Below are positions 35,424 through 45,492 of a DNA stretch of 64,000 nucleotides, piece after piece. Under the pieces are notes generated by a model. That model had not been told where the DNA came from. It ran no database searches and was given only the letters and a program-made list of their open reading frames with translations. Position numbers and translations under genes: made by a program. The first letter of the stretch is position 1, and every line of letters starts with the position of its first letter. Source of the DNA: Bolinopsis microptera (taxonomy: Eukaryota > Ctenophora > Tentaculata > Lobata > Bolinopsidae); assembly GCF_026151205.1 (NCBI RefSeq), contig NC_087072.1, forward strand, positions 8,615,669-8,679,668, read 5' to 3'.

Positions 35424-36756
35424 TATAGACGCTTTTTGCAGTCAATTGTAGCCTACATTTAAGTGTCCGTAGATTCGAAAGTATAAACGATACAGTCATC
35501 TCGAACCACAGGTTTTAAAGATAATCGTTTAAACTTCAGTTTACATTTTATTGAAAAATAATTTAACGTCATCATCATCACTTGATGACGTCATCAAATT
35601 AAGTGTTTTAAAAACTTGATTTTTGACAAAGTAACAACTTTTCAAATCGATTTTACGCTATTAAGGAGTAATTTTATTCAAAATCTGAGGACATTTTTAT
35701 CTTAGATAATTGTTCAAGCATTCCGAAAATCTACCGGAATAGTTTCCTACCTTGCTCCTTCATAAAGATATTTGCTATTGAAGTTAGTGCTTTTTTGAAG
35801 AATAATTTTATAAAAACACAAAAGTTGTGAATTAGTATTCTCTGGTGTTGGGTCATCCCTTGGGTTGTGGAGCTCAATTTTGCTTCTTAAAGGTGTAAAT
35901 TGTGTTATAGGCTAGTTTTAAAGTTAAAAATCAAAAAGTTGCACACGTGGGGACACGCCCAAATTTATTTAAAATAGCTAAAATTACTAAAAATTTTGAT
36001 TTTCACGATTTTTATCAACTTTGGAGTCCCGTTGTGATCCAAGTTCTTTTTGAAATCTTCTGAAACTTTGCATGCTTATCAAACTATATATTAAATACCA
36101 CTATGCAAAAATTTACGGTGATTCAATATTGTATGCGCACGCAACGTCCGCTCAAAGTTTGCACGTGCGAAAGGTGAGAATTTTGCTCATTCGTGATTTC
36201 GAATAAATTCTGCTTTCCCGCGATATTTAAATGGAATTATATATGAATTTAATGCCAACTTGAATGAGTAAAAAGTGCCATATTCAGTCGGTTATCGACA
36301 GATATACCTAACTAAACACAAGGAAACGTTTTCAAAGGCAGAATTTCGAAATCGTCGGAATTACCTCCTTGTTAATGAAGTTTCGATTGTGTAAATTATC
36401 CTGACATTATAATCAAAAAGAAATGATATTTGACCAAAACCCATAATCATGGGTAGAGTGTACCGCTGCCAGTGTCTCTCTTTTCCAAACAAAAGGAAAT
36501 GATATTAATTTGAGGAACCGTCCGCTAATGCAAATTGATACCGAGAATGAAATCGGTCGCTCGCTTTTCCCATTTAATAAGCTTTATTACAATTCGTAAG
36601 CCGTGAATGAATGGGAAAAGCGAGCGACCGATTTCATTCTCGGTATCAATTTGCATTAGCGGACGGTTCCTCAAATTAATATCATTTCCTTTTGTTTGGA
36701 AAAGAGAGACACTGGCAGCGGTACACTCTACCCATGATTATGGGTTTTGGTCAAAT
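35424..36756 (+). repeat. E1 element, subtype b
   Basis: R3 followed by R1 (36429-36756), the mirror image of the copy at 28688-30035. Confidence 0.9.
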
Positions 36757-36759
36757 ATA

Positions 36760-38040
36760 TATAGACGCTTTTGCAGTCAATTATAGCCTACATTCAAGTG
36801 TCCGTAGATTCAAAAGTATAAAAGATACAGTCATTTTGAACCACAGGTCTTGAAGATAATCATTTACAATCCAGTTTTCATTATATCAAAAAATAATTTA
36901 ACGTCATCATCATCACTTGATGACGTCATCAAGTTAAGTGTTTTTAAAACTTGGTTTTTAACAAAATAACAACTTTTCAAATCGATTTTAAACCATTAAG
37001 GAGTAATTTTATTCAAAATATGAGGACATTTTCACCTTAGATAATTGTTCAAGCATTCTGAAAATCTACCGGACAATTTTCCTACCTTGCTCCTTCATAA
37101 AGATATTCGCTATTGAAGTTAGTGCTTTTTTGAAGAATAATTTTATAAAAATACAAAAGTTGTGAATTAGTATTCTCTGGTGTTGGGCTATCCCTTGGGT
37201 TGTGGAGCTCGATTGTGCTTCCTAAAAGTCTAAATTGTGTTATAGGCTAGTTTTAAAGTTAAAACTCGAAAAGTTGCACACGTGGGGACACGCCCAAATT
37301 GATAGAAAATTGCTAAAATTACTGAAAATTGCTGTTTTCACCATTTTTATCAACTTTGGAGTCCCGTTGTGATCCAAGTTCTATATGAAATCTTTTGAAA
37401 CTTTGCATGCTTATTAAATTATATATAAAATACTGCTATGCAAAAATTTACGGTGATTCAATATTGTATGCGCACGCAACGTCCGCTCAAAGTTTGCACG
37501 TGCGAAAGGTGAGAATTTTGCTCATTCGTGATTTCGAATAAATTCTGCTTTCCCGCGATATTTAAATGGAATTATATATGAATTTAATGCCAACTTGAAT
37601 GAGTAAAAAGTGCCATATTTAGTCAGGTAAAATTTTGAAATCGATGAAATTACCTCCTAATTATTAATATAGATATTAATGAAGTTATTAGTTTACATTT
37701 CGGCTTTGTAAATTATCCTGACATTATAATCAAAAAGAGATGATATTTGACCAAAACCCATAATCATGGGTAGAGTGTACCGCTGCCACTGTCTCTCTTT
37801 TCCAAACAAAAGGAAATGATATTAATTTGAATAACCGTCCGCAAATGCAAATTGATACCGAGAATGAAATCGGTCGCTCGCTTTTTCCATTCGATCACTG
37901 CTTACGAATTGTAATTGGTAATAAAGCTTATTGATTAGAAAAAGCGAGCGACCGATTTCATTCTCGGTATCAATTTGCAATTTGCATCAATTTACTGGCA
38001 GCGGTACACTCTACCCATGATTATGGGTTTTGGTCAAATA
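36760..38040 (+). repeat. E1 element, subtype b, second tandem copy
   Basis: Head-to-tail after the previous E1. Its R1 (37746-38040) has lost part of the right arm by deletion (AATTTGCAATTTGCATCAAT scar), so it is the least symmetric palindrome of the family. Confidence 0.88.
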
Positions 38041-38054
38041 TATATATATAGATA

Positions 38055-38580
38055 TCACGACAATCTGTCGTAAAACAGGGGTTCTAGAAAACCCACTTCC
38101 CGATGTTCCTGAAACCTGAAACTTTTTTTGCAGTCGATTTGGTCAACGTCTAGACGCCCTGAAAAATTTCAGATCTCTAACTCGATTTTAACATGGTTTT
38201 TAAGGCACCTGAATATGGCGATTTTGGGTTTTTTACCGAATTTCGTATAACAGTGCTGGCGAGTATTTTATGCAAATTTCTTAAAAATCTCAACATAACT
38301 ATTTTTTATTCCTGTCATCTTTGACATCAAATTAGAATGTTTTGAACTAAAAATAAATCTGCTGAACGACTTCCGATGAGTCTTAATGCCTGAAAAACTC
38401 CTGCCGGAGGCGGCGGCCTTCGGCCGGAGTGCACGCTTCGCGTGCACGAAAGAGGCTTGTAACGTGTACCAAAGGGGGTATAATAGTAAAGGGGGTATAA
38501 TAGTAAAGGGGGTATAACAGTAAAGGGGGTACATAGTATACCCACAATAAATGCACCGGTCGTGCTTGCCAGCACTGTGA
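38055..38580 (-). repeat. R2 copy with GC-rich hairpin module, reverse orientation
   Basis: Contains the GTGCACGCTTCGCGTGCAC hairpin at 38429-38447 and a shortened second hairpin. It carries the G/C-type terminal hairpin. Confidence 0.88.
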
Positions 38581-38586
38581 TATATA

Positions 38587-39981
38587 TTCAGGGATAGACG
38601 CTTTGCCAGTCAATTGTACCCTGTATTTAGGTGTCCATAGATTCAAAAGTATAAAAGATACAGCCATTTCCGACCACAGGTCTTGCGAATAATTGTTTAT
38701 ACTTTAGTTTACATTGTGTAAAAAAATTATTTGACGTCATAAACACCCCTTGATGACGTCATCAAGTTAACCGTTTTTAAAACTTGATTTTTGACAAAGT
38801 AATAACTTTTAAAATTAATTTTAAACCATTAAGGAGTAATTTTATTCAAAATCTGAGGAAATTTTTATCTTAGATAATTGTTCAAGCATTCTGAAAATCT
38901 ACCGGAAAGTTTTTCCAGCTTGCTCCTTCATAAAGATATTCGTCATTGAAGTTTGTGCTTTTTTGAAGAATTATTTTATAAAAACGTCAATTTTGCGATT
39001 TAGTATTCTCTGGTGTTGGGCCATATGCCTTGGGTTGTGGAGCTCAGTTCTGCTTCCTATAGGTATAAATTGTGCATTAGGCTAGTTTTAAAGTTGAAAA
39101 TCGAAAAGTTGCACACGTGGGGACACGCCCAAATTGATAGAAAATCGCTAAAATCACTGAAAATTGCTGTTTTCGTCATTTTCTGTAAACTTTAGAGTGC
39201 CGTTGTGATTACAGTTCTTCTTGAAATACTTTGAAACTTTGCATGCTTATCAAGCTATATATAAAACAATTCCATGCAAAAATTTACGGCGATTCAATAT
39301 TGGATGCGCACGCAACGTCCGCTCAAAGTTTGCACGTGCGAAAGGTGAGAATTTTGCTTACTCGTGATTTCCAACAAATTCTGCTTTGCCACGACAGTTT
39401 AATGTCATTATATATGAATTTAATGCCTACTTGAATGAGTATTAAGTGGCATATTCAGTCAGTGATCGACCGATATGCTTCCCTAAACACAAGGAAATGT
39501 TTTTAAAGGAAAAATTTCGAAATTGTTGAAACTTCCTCCTTATTAATGAAGATATCAGTTTATATTTCGACTTTATAAAGTACCCTGACATTATAATCAA
39601 AAAGGGATGATATTTGACCAAAACCCATAATCATGGTTAGAGTGGACCGCTGTCAGTGTCTCTCTTTCCCAAACAAAAGGAAATGTTATTAATTTGATTG
39701 ACCGTTCTCAAATGCAAAATGATACCGAGAATGAAATCGGTCGCTCGCTTTTCCCATTCATTTACAATTGTAAATGTAATAGATTAAGAAGAACTACCCA
39801 AAGGCAGCTGTACTCGGCAATGAAGATTCAATAAAATGGGAAAAGCGAGCGACCGATTTCATTCTCGGTATCATTTTGCATTTGAGAACGGTCAATCAAA
39901 TTAATATCATTTCCTTTTGTTTGGGAAAGAGAGACACTGACAGCGGTCCACTCTACCCATGATTATGGGTTTTGGTAAAAT
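38587..39981 (+). repeat. E1 element, subtype a
   Basis: R3 38587 to about 39610, R1 39612-39981. This is the right edge of the repeat mosaic, after which unique sequence resumes. Confidence 0.9.
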
Positions 39982-40431
39982 AAGTTATCCTGAAAACCAC
40001 ATAATATTAAACGCAGGTGCAGCGAAGAAGGAAAATGTTAGAACTAATTGTTGTTTTAACTATTTAAATTTTGTTTTTTTTATGATTCCTGAAGTGGAGC
40101 TATGAGTACCGTGACGCTGATTTAAATCGCTAGGTAATTTTTGGGCCCCCTTCCCCTCCACCAATGGCAATAAGTTAGGAAACTTTAAAGACCCATACCT
40201 TTTGGAAGACAGTATAAATAAATAAATTATAACTCATTACATTTTCAGTTAAATTTTAGCTTTTGTAGTGCGCTTCCTGCTATCGATATTTACAATTTTT
40301 TTGTTTATGTTAACTTGTTGGAGTGCTGCTAGGTATGAACATGCTACTGCTAGGAAGTACCAAATTATGTCAACAATTATTTTATTGAAATCTTTCAAAT
40401 CAGTCAATTACATACAAGTTTACACAATGAA
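39982..40431. other. Spacer, no recognised feature
   Basis: Single-copy-looking AT-rich DNA. On the minus strand, an AATAAA near 40380-40386 would serve the small ORF that stops at 40432. Confidence 0.45.
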
Positions 40432-40704
40432 TTAGTTAAATATAATATTGTCCTCTAAGCGTGGATTGTCAAAGTTGAAATTGTCTCGGACAAAATGTAT
40501 GTAACCAAAGGACCTGAGGGTCACCAAAACACAGATATTGAGTGCAAATGCAGCTCCTGCACAAGCATGGGCCCTAATGATATCGATTAAAATTTGTTTA
40601 ACGTTTGATACAGTCCTGAATTGTTGTGTTGTACCACTTACCATGCAGTGGCGAGCATTACGTTGTTTTTTACCTTTGTATGAATTTTGCGTATATTCGT
40701 ACAT
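40432..40704 (-). CDS. Hypothetical 90-residue protein
   Basis: A single open frame starting MYEYTQNSYKGKKQR, with a hydrophobic stretch near residues 45-65 (AHACAGAAFALNICVLVTL) that could be one membrane segment, and a polar tail ending EDNIIFN. I recognise no family. An AATAAA about 50 bp past the stop and the divergent position relative to the Ly6 gene make it plausible, but it could be a chance ORF. Within the frame, GTAAGTG and CAG lie only 26 bp apart, too short for an intron. Confidence 0.35.
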   Translation of the reverse strand: MYEYTQNSYKGKKQRNARHCMVSGTTQQFRTVSNVKQILIDIIRAHACAGAAFALNICVLVTLRSFGYIHFVRDNFNFDNPRLEDNIIFN

Positions 40705-40976
40705 TTAATTAATTGATGTTTAATTTGATTAATTAGACGAAAACCAGACGATGATCCGATTTCATACTTATTTCATAGTTTTTATTTTGATTTCGCTTCC
40801 ATATTTTTCCTACTGTGGCAAACACTTTTATGTTCTTCTCTATTGAAATTGTGGTGTTACAATTGCAATTTAATTAACAATGGTAATTCATATTCAGGAG
40901 GTTCTGAAATTTCATGGAAACATTTGATTTTTATATATATTATACCATTTTTGTATAAACCAAATTTTATAGGGAA

Positions 40977-41834
40977 ATGGTCAGATCGCTGTTACTACTA
41001 GCCAGTTTAGTGGCACTGAGCTATGCGTTAACCTGTAAATCATGCACCAGTTCAATCAAACGGCTACCAAACGGTCACCCGTTTGGTAGCCGTTCAGAAG
41101 AGGACCTTCAGTGTGTCACGAAAACATGCGAATCTGACGAAGATATCTGCGCATACGGATACGCTACTGTCGGCTACAAAACTGCTTTCTCTCTGACTGA
41201 AGAAGAGGAGGATGCACCAGAGGTTGATATGGAAATAGTAATTGACTGGATGAAAGATTGTGGAAAGTCTGCCGAAGTCAAGTGTGAGAACCTAAAGGAT
41301 ATGATGAAATTGGAACTAGGTGCAGATAGCAAAGTATCCGTGTCAAAATGCGACATGAAGACCTGCACCACCGATAACTGTAATGATAAAACGGTTGCAG
41401 AAATAAACCCAGACCCCATTGAAGAAATTGTCTGCTACACTTGCAAAAAGAGCACTGTTGATGGAAAAGCAAACCCTGATACAGAGGATCCAGATCAGCC
41501 AGAATGCTCGGAGAGCCACAAGGAAAAGTGTCCTTATGGAACAGAGTTCTGTTTGTCAGGTAACATGGTGGCGACCATGGGAGGACAAGAAATGGAATTG
41601 GAATATATCAAAGAATGCGGCAGTGGTCCGATGAGGAGTTGTGAAGCATACGAGGAAACGCTGAAAGATTATCTTGGAGCAGATTCCGTGAAAATTGCAT
41701 CTTGTAACATCAATGCCTGTGAAGGAAATCTATGCAACACCATGACTGCCGCTGAGGTCAAAGCTTACAGCAGTGGAACAACTCATGGGTTGAGCTGCTT
41801 CTTGGCTTCCTTACTCGTCTACCTTTGGGTTTAG
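40977..41834 (+). CDS. GPI-anchored protein with two Ly6/uPAR (three-finger) domains
   Basis: A 285-residue single-exon frame. Residues 1-18 are a signal peptide (MVRSLLLLASLVALSYA). Each of two repeats has ten cysteines in the three-finger order, starting LTCKSC and VCYTCKKS and ending TCTTDNCND and NACEGNLCN. A Ser/Gly stretch and the hydrophobic tail LSCFLASLLVYLWV with no cytoplasmic residues indicate GPI anchoring, so I infer a cell-surface adhesion or receptor-modulating protein. A TTTTATAG acceptor 4 bp before the ATG suggests an intron in the 5' UTR. The first domain contains a 16-bp perfect hairpin in its coding DNA (41059-41094). An AATAAA at 41908-41913 closes the gene. The intermolecular partner is unknown. 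Confidence 0.9.
   Translation: MVRSLLLLASLVALSYALTCKSCTSSIKRLPNGHPFGSRSEEDLQCVTKTCESDEDICAYGYATVGYKTAFSLTEEEEDAPEVDMEIVIDWMKDCGKSAEVKCENLKDMMKLELGADSKVSVSKCDMKTCTTDNCNDKTVAEINPDPIEEIVCYTCKKSTVDGKANPDTEDPDQPECSESHKEKCPYGTEFCLSGNMVATMGGQEMELEYIKECGSGPMRSCEAYEETLKDYLGADSVKIASCNINACEGNLCNTMTAAEVKAYSSGTTHGLSCFLASLLVYLWV
41059..41094. repeat. 36-bp hairpin inside the Ly6 coding sequence
   Basis: AACGGCTACCAAACGG, loop TCAC, then CCGTTTGGTAGCCGTT: 16 perfectly paired bases each side. It encodes the residues around LPNGHPFGSR in the first finger. Confidence 0.95.
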
Positions 41835-41907
41835 GGGTCACTTGAGCATATAGAATTACCGTTTGTACGTGGTAGATAATCAAAATTCTACCATCTTCAC
41901 ATAGCAG

Positions 41908-41913
41908 AATAAA
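41908..41913 (+). terminator. Polyadenylation signal of the Ly6 gene
   Basis: AATAAA about 74 bp after the stop codon. Confidence 0.7.
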
Positions 41914-42423
41914 GTTTTATAATTCTTCCGAAACTGAATCCTTAACAAAAAAATTGTTATTGCTATTTGAATTTTACCTAGCCAATAAAAGTGCAATCTT
42001 TTAGAATTAATTCCGAAATTATCTCATTTTTTCTAATATTGGAAGGTAGATACACCACGTTCACAATGTTGTAGGTTATGATAAATTCATAACTAGAGAC
42101 CCTTTATAATAATAATTTACAGAGTTGTCTTGTGAACTCTACCCCAGATCTAGCCCATTTCTAGGTCAATTATAATTTATCCATGGATCACATCTCTAAT
42201 TAATCAGTTAATCGTCACTAATTGGGGACCGGATCAGTTTGGTTATATCCCAAGTCGGCCACCGTCTCAAATCTTCTATAATATCAGTATAAAAGTTTTT
42301 TGTTTGCACGAAATTTTGTAAAGCTTGGTTCCTTTAAAAAGTTAAAAGTTCAAAATAACCCACAGCTATGCACGCAATGTATATATTGTACGTATCATCT
42401 CTTCATAACTTAAAATCACTTAC

Positions 42424-42911
42424 TTGTCTACGTCGAGTTGCCTAGACCAAGGTTGAGTGACGAAGTTTAGCCGCCTCCTTAATCCGAATAGGTAAAACAT
42501 ATTGACCAAGGTGGAAGTGCCACATTTGTGAGTCTTAATGAACAAAAAACTGTCATCTTTTCCTTTGGGTACCTGAAGCCCTTCTCCCACTATTTTGAAT
42601 CCTTGCAATCCTGATTCCTCGTTAGTTTCATCAGTAGGTATAGGTTCCGTAGTGGGGGATTCTGTGGCAGATTGGGGCTGTAAAGGAGCTATCACGTTAA
42701 TTCTGGAGCCAGGATGGTGTTGTTGATCTGGCAGGTGGCGGTTCTCAAGAGAGATAATATCTTTGCTGATAAGAACAGGGGGATCTCCTGAAGATTCGGA
42801 GAGGTAGCTGGTGATGAGGTGGAAGAAAGTCCCAAAACAGACTATTAGGACAACTAATGAGAGGAGTCTGTCCAATCTACCGACGCCCATAATTCTCATT
42901 TTGGATGGCAA
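42424..42911 (-). CDS. Galactose-3-O-sulfotransferase-like gene, orphan exon 1 (copy F)
   Basis: Open from the conserved start MRIMG (ATG at 42899-42897) to a GTAAGT donor after 42424. It encodes a short cytoplasmic tail, a membrane anchor (LLSLVVLIVCFGTFFHLI), a stalk and the 5'-PAPS-binding loop FLFIKTHKCGTSTLVNMF, as in copies B and C. The stalk lacks the Thr/Ser/Gln repeats of those copies. The intron beyond the donor resembles that of copy B for about 100 bp (CTATGCACGCAAT), but no exon 2 follows before the Ly6 gene. It may belong to copy A (exons 2-4, 27.6 kb away, in phase) or be an isolated remnant. Confidence 0.8.
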
Positions 42912-45492
42912 TGATTGTTTTCTCCGGAGCTAGTGTTGTTTACAACCAACCTTGTTGTGAGTCTGGCTATCTGGGGTTTAAAATTGTGGCATTAAGAAAT
43001 GGAGATAATGGAGTAAACAAACTTGTTCAAACGCTTACAAATTCTCAAAGGTAACTGATTGTGTACATTTTCTGAAATGCTAGATAAAAATACAAGGCGT
43101 CCCAAAAAAGGTGACCAAACGATCACTGTTAATATTTAACTCTAAGAACGGTTTGAAAACGTAAATTATGATTTACATTGGCTGTATGTTAAATTGTGGT
43201 ATATTTTTAATTGTCCAATATCTAGCTCAGTTTTAATGCTATCGGCTTGTACTGCTTGGCGAAGATCGTGCGATTCTGAGCTTGGATTACATCATTTGCA
43301 ATTGCAGACCTCACATGAGTCGTGTAATGACTAATGAGCAATTAACAGATCATTATAAGATTATACCCACAATTACATAACTAGCTCCTTGACACTTAGA
43401 CAGGGTAAACCATCGTTGTACAGCTACTAAATAAGCTAAAGCCTTGTTATTTTAAAGTTCGACTCTGTTTTAGATTCTTAATACAATGTAATTCAAACGG
43501 TGATATGTATAAAACTCGGCAGCAGCACCATAAGCTATTTAAGCCTCTCGGGGGAAACAAAAATTGCACACTATTGAAAAACGTGGAATAAAGAGGTTCA
43601 CATGATCCCAATCCCCGGTATATGTAGCCTCTAAAACCTGGCTAGCGTCTCATATGTAGCCCACTTTTAGGCTTTATATGCATGTATAGTGCGTATTGTC
43701 ATGGATTACAGCTGACAGCTCGACGTGTATGAAAAGCACCACCAAATGCGATATTATGAGCTACGAAACATTACATTTCTTGCACAAATTGGTCAATTAA
43801 AGGTTAATTAAAAGTTTGGGGGGAAAGATTAGGTCCGGTATATCGAGGTGCCCGATAAAGAGAGGAGGTTCGATTGTAGAAGAATATGTGCAGAATGAAA
43901 ATGGAATACCGATTCTAATATATATGACTATAAAACAGCAAGTGTAATACAGTCCACATAAAACAACAACAACGTGACGAAGCTAGCAAGCTAGGGGCCG
44001 ACTTCCTTTTTATGTGGAGTTCGGCCACGGTCCTTTCGGTACAGATTTCCCTGCAGCATAGTCGGTACGCAAGTCATATGCACTCGTGTTATGTAATGCT
44101 CTATCTAATAGTAATACTATCATGCTGCGTAAACTATATAAAGTTCGAACTGATCTTTGTATATTAACATTAATTTGGTATCCTCCATTTTTGATGAGGG
44201 ATATTGCCATACGTAGCAAAAATCAGTTTGTTTGCATATTCGGCATCATGAAAAATGAACACAAATGCGTCACTATGCATGCTTAAAATACAATCTCTAA
44301 AGAACTGGAAACTCACTGGACTAAACAAACAATTATTGAATTAAAACTACACGTCAATTATGGCTACGAGAGTGTAATTATAATAAAAAACGGGGCTAAC
44401 TCTGCGTACAAACTATAAAGTTAGTACCGTAGCCTCATGAGGACACGTCTTATACTATAAAATTGTCAGTAGCAGTTGACCACATCCGATGTACCAACAC
44501 TACAAGCTTGTATATCGAATGTAAGTGACCGTTGTTATGGAACTGCGTACCTTATAGGACTGATCCTGAGCCGAAAGGACCGTGTTTAGTGTTCAAAATG
44601 TCTTGGCTTGGTGGGATCATCAAAATATGATATGAATGCATACATTCGCTGTTTCAATATTGTTGCTATAACATTTATATATATATAAACGTTTTCTTAA
44701 AGTTAGTTAACATTATTGTTAACAATTTATATTTATACCTTTTATCTTTGTTCGGATAACCCCTAAAGACCAGTTCATGGGCCTCCTCTGAACAACATAG
44801 TTAAACTTCTGCCTCGGCCTCACTCCTGCCAGATAAAATGCGTTCACCAGAGTTGACATCGGAAAATCCGGAGGACACTGCGAACCAGGAATCAATTACA
44901 AGGCTATCATCGCTCGATAATCGGTTTGGTATTACTTATTTTGATTTTCCGACTTTAAAGCTGATTAATTCTAAAGAAACCAAGAAATTAATTTTACTTT
45001 CCTAAAATTAAATCGTTGATTTCATTTCTATATCACTTTTTGTTTACATTCCAGTACATTGTGCAGACAGTTGGAGATCTAAATTTGGAAGTATGTAAGG
45101 ATCGAGATATGATATCGATCGAAATTACTAAAAATACTCTAGCATAATTGTAACTGCAGTTTTACAGAACTCTAAATGCTTAATGAATACACTTGCAGGT
45201 ACCACCCGTATTCACACTCAGTATTTAGTTTAGTCATTTTCCAATACGAGATTGGGGACGTGTTCTATAAACAAACAGACAAACAATCATGGAAACTGGA
45301 AAGGTATCTGGATATTATTTGAAACAGTAGATGGCAAAATAACTCTCAAGCATTCTTCTTCATCATCATTCGGCTTAGCTATTACATATTATAAAACAAT
45401 TTAAATGAGACATATCAGTTCCTTGATGGACATAAAATTAAACATTGAATACTAAGTTATGAAAATTAAAGTACATCCTGCAGTTTATCATA
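42912..45492. other. Intergenic region of the sulfotransferase array
   Basis: No gene seen. About 44,150-44,540 is similar to 57,850-58,088 plus 59,470-59,650 (shared GATGAGGGATATT, CACATCCGATGTACC and CACTACAAGCTTGTA), a trace of the duplication that made the array. Confidence 0.5.

Larger units (their letters stand above)
28133..38580. repeat. Giant imperfect inverted repeat of nested elements
   Basis: Order from the left: R2(+), E1b(-), R2(-), E1a(+), a truncated E1a(+), then E1a(-), R2(+), R2(+), E1b(+), E1b(+), R2(-). Apart from one extra R2 (34549-34975), one extra E1b (36760-38040) and the truncated E1a at the centre, the right half mirrors the left. For example, 28,688-30,460 is the reverse complement of about 34,982-36,756, sharing private details such as CGTGAAGTGGG. 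Confidence 0.85.
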
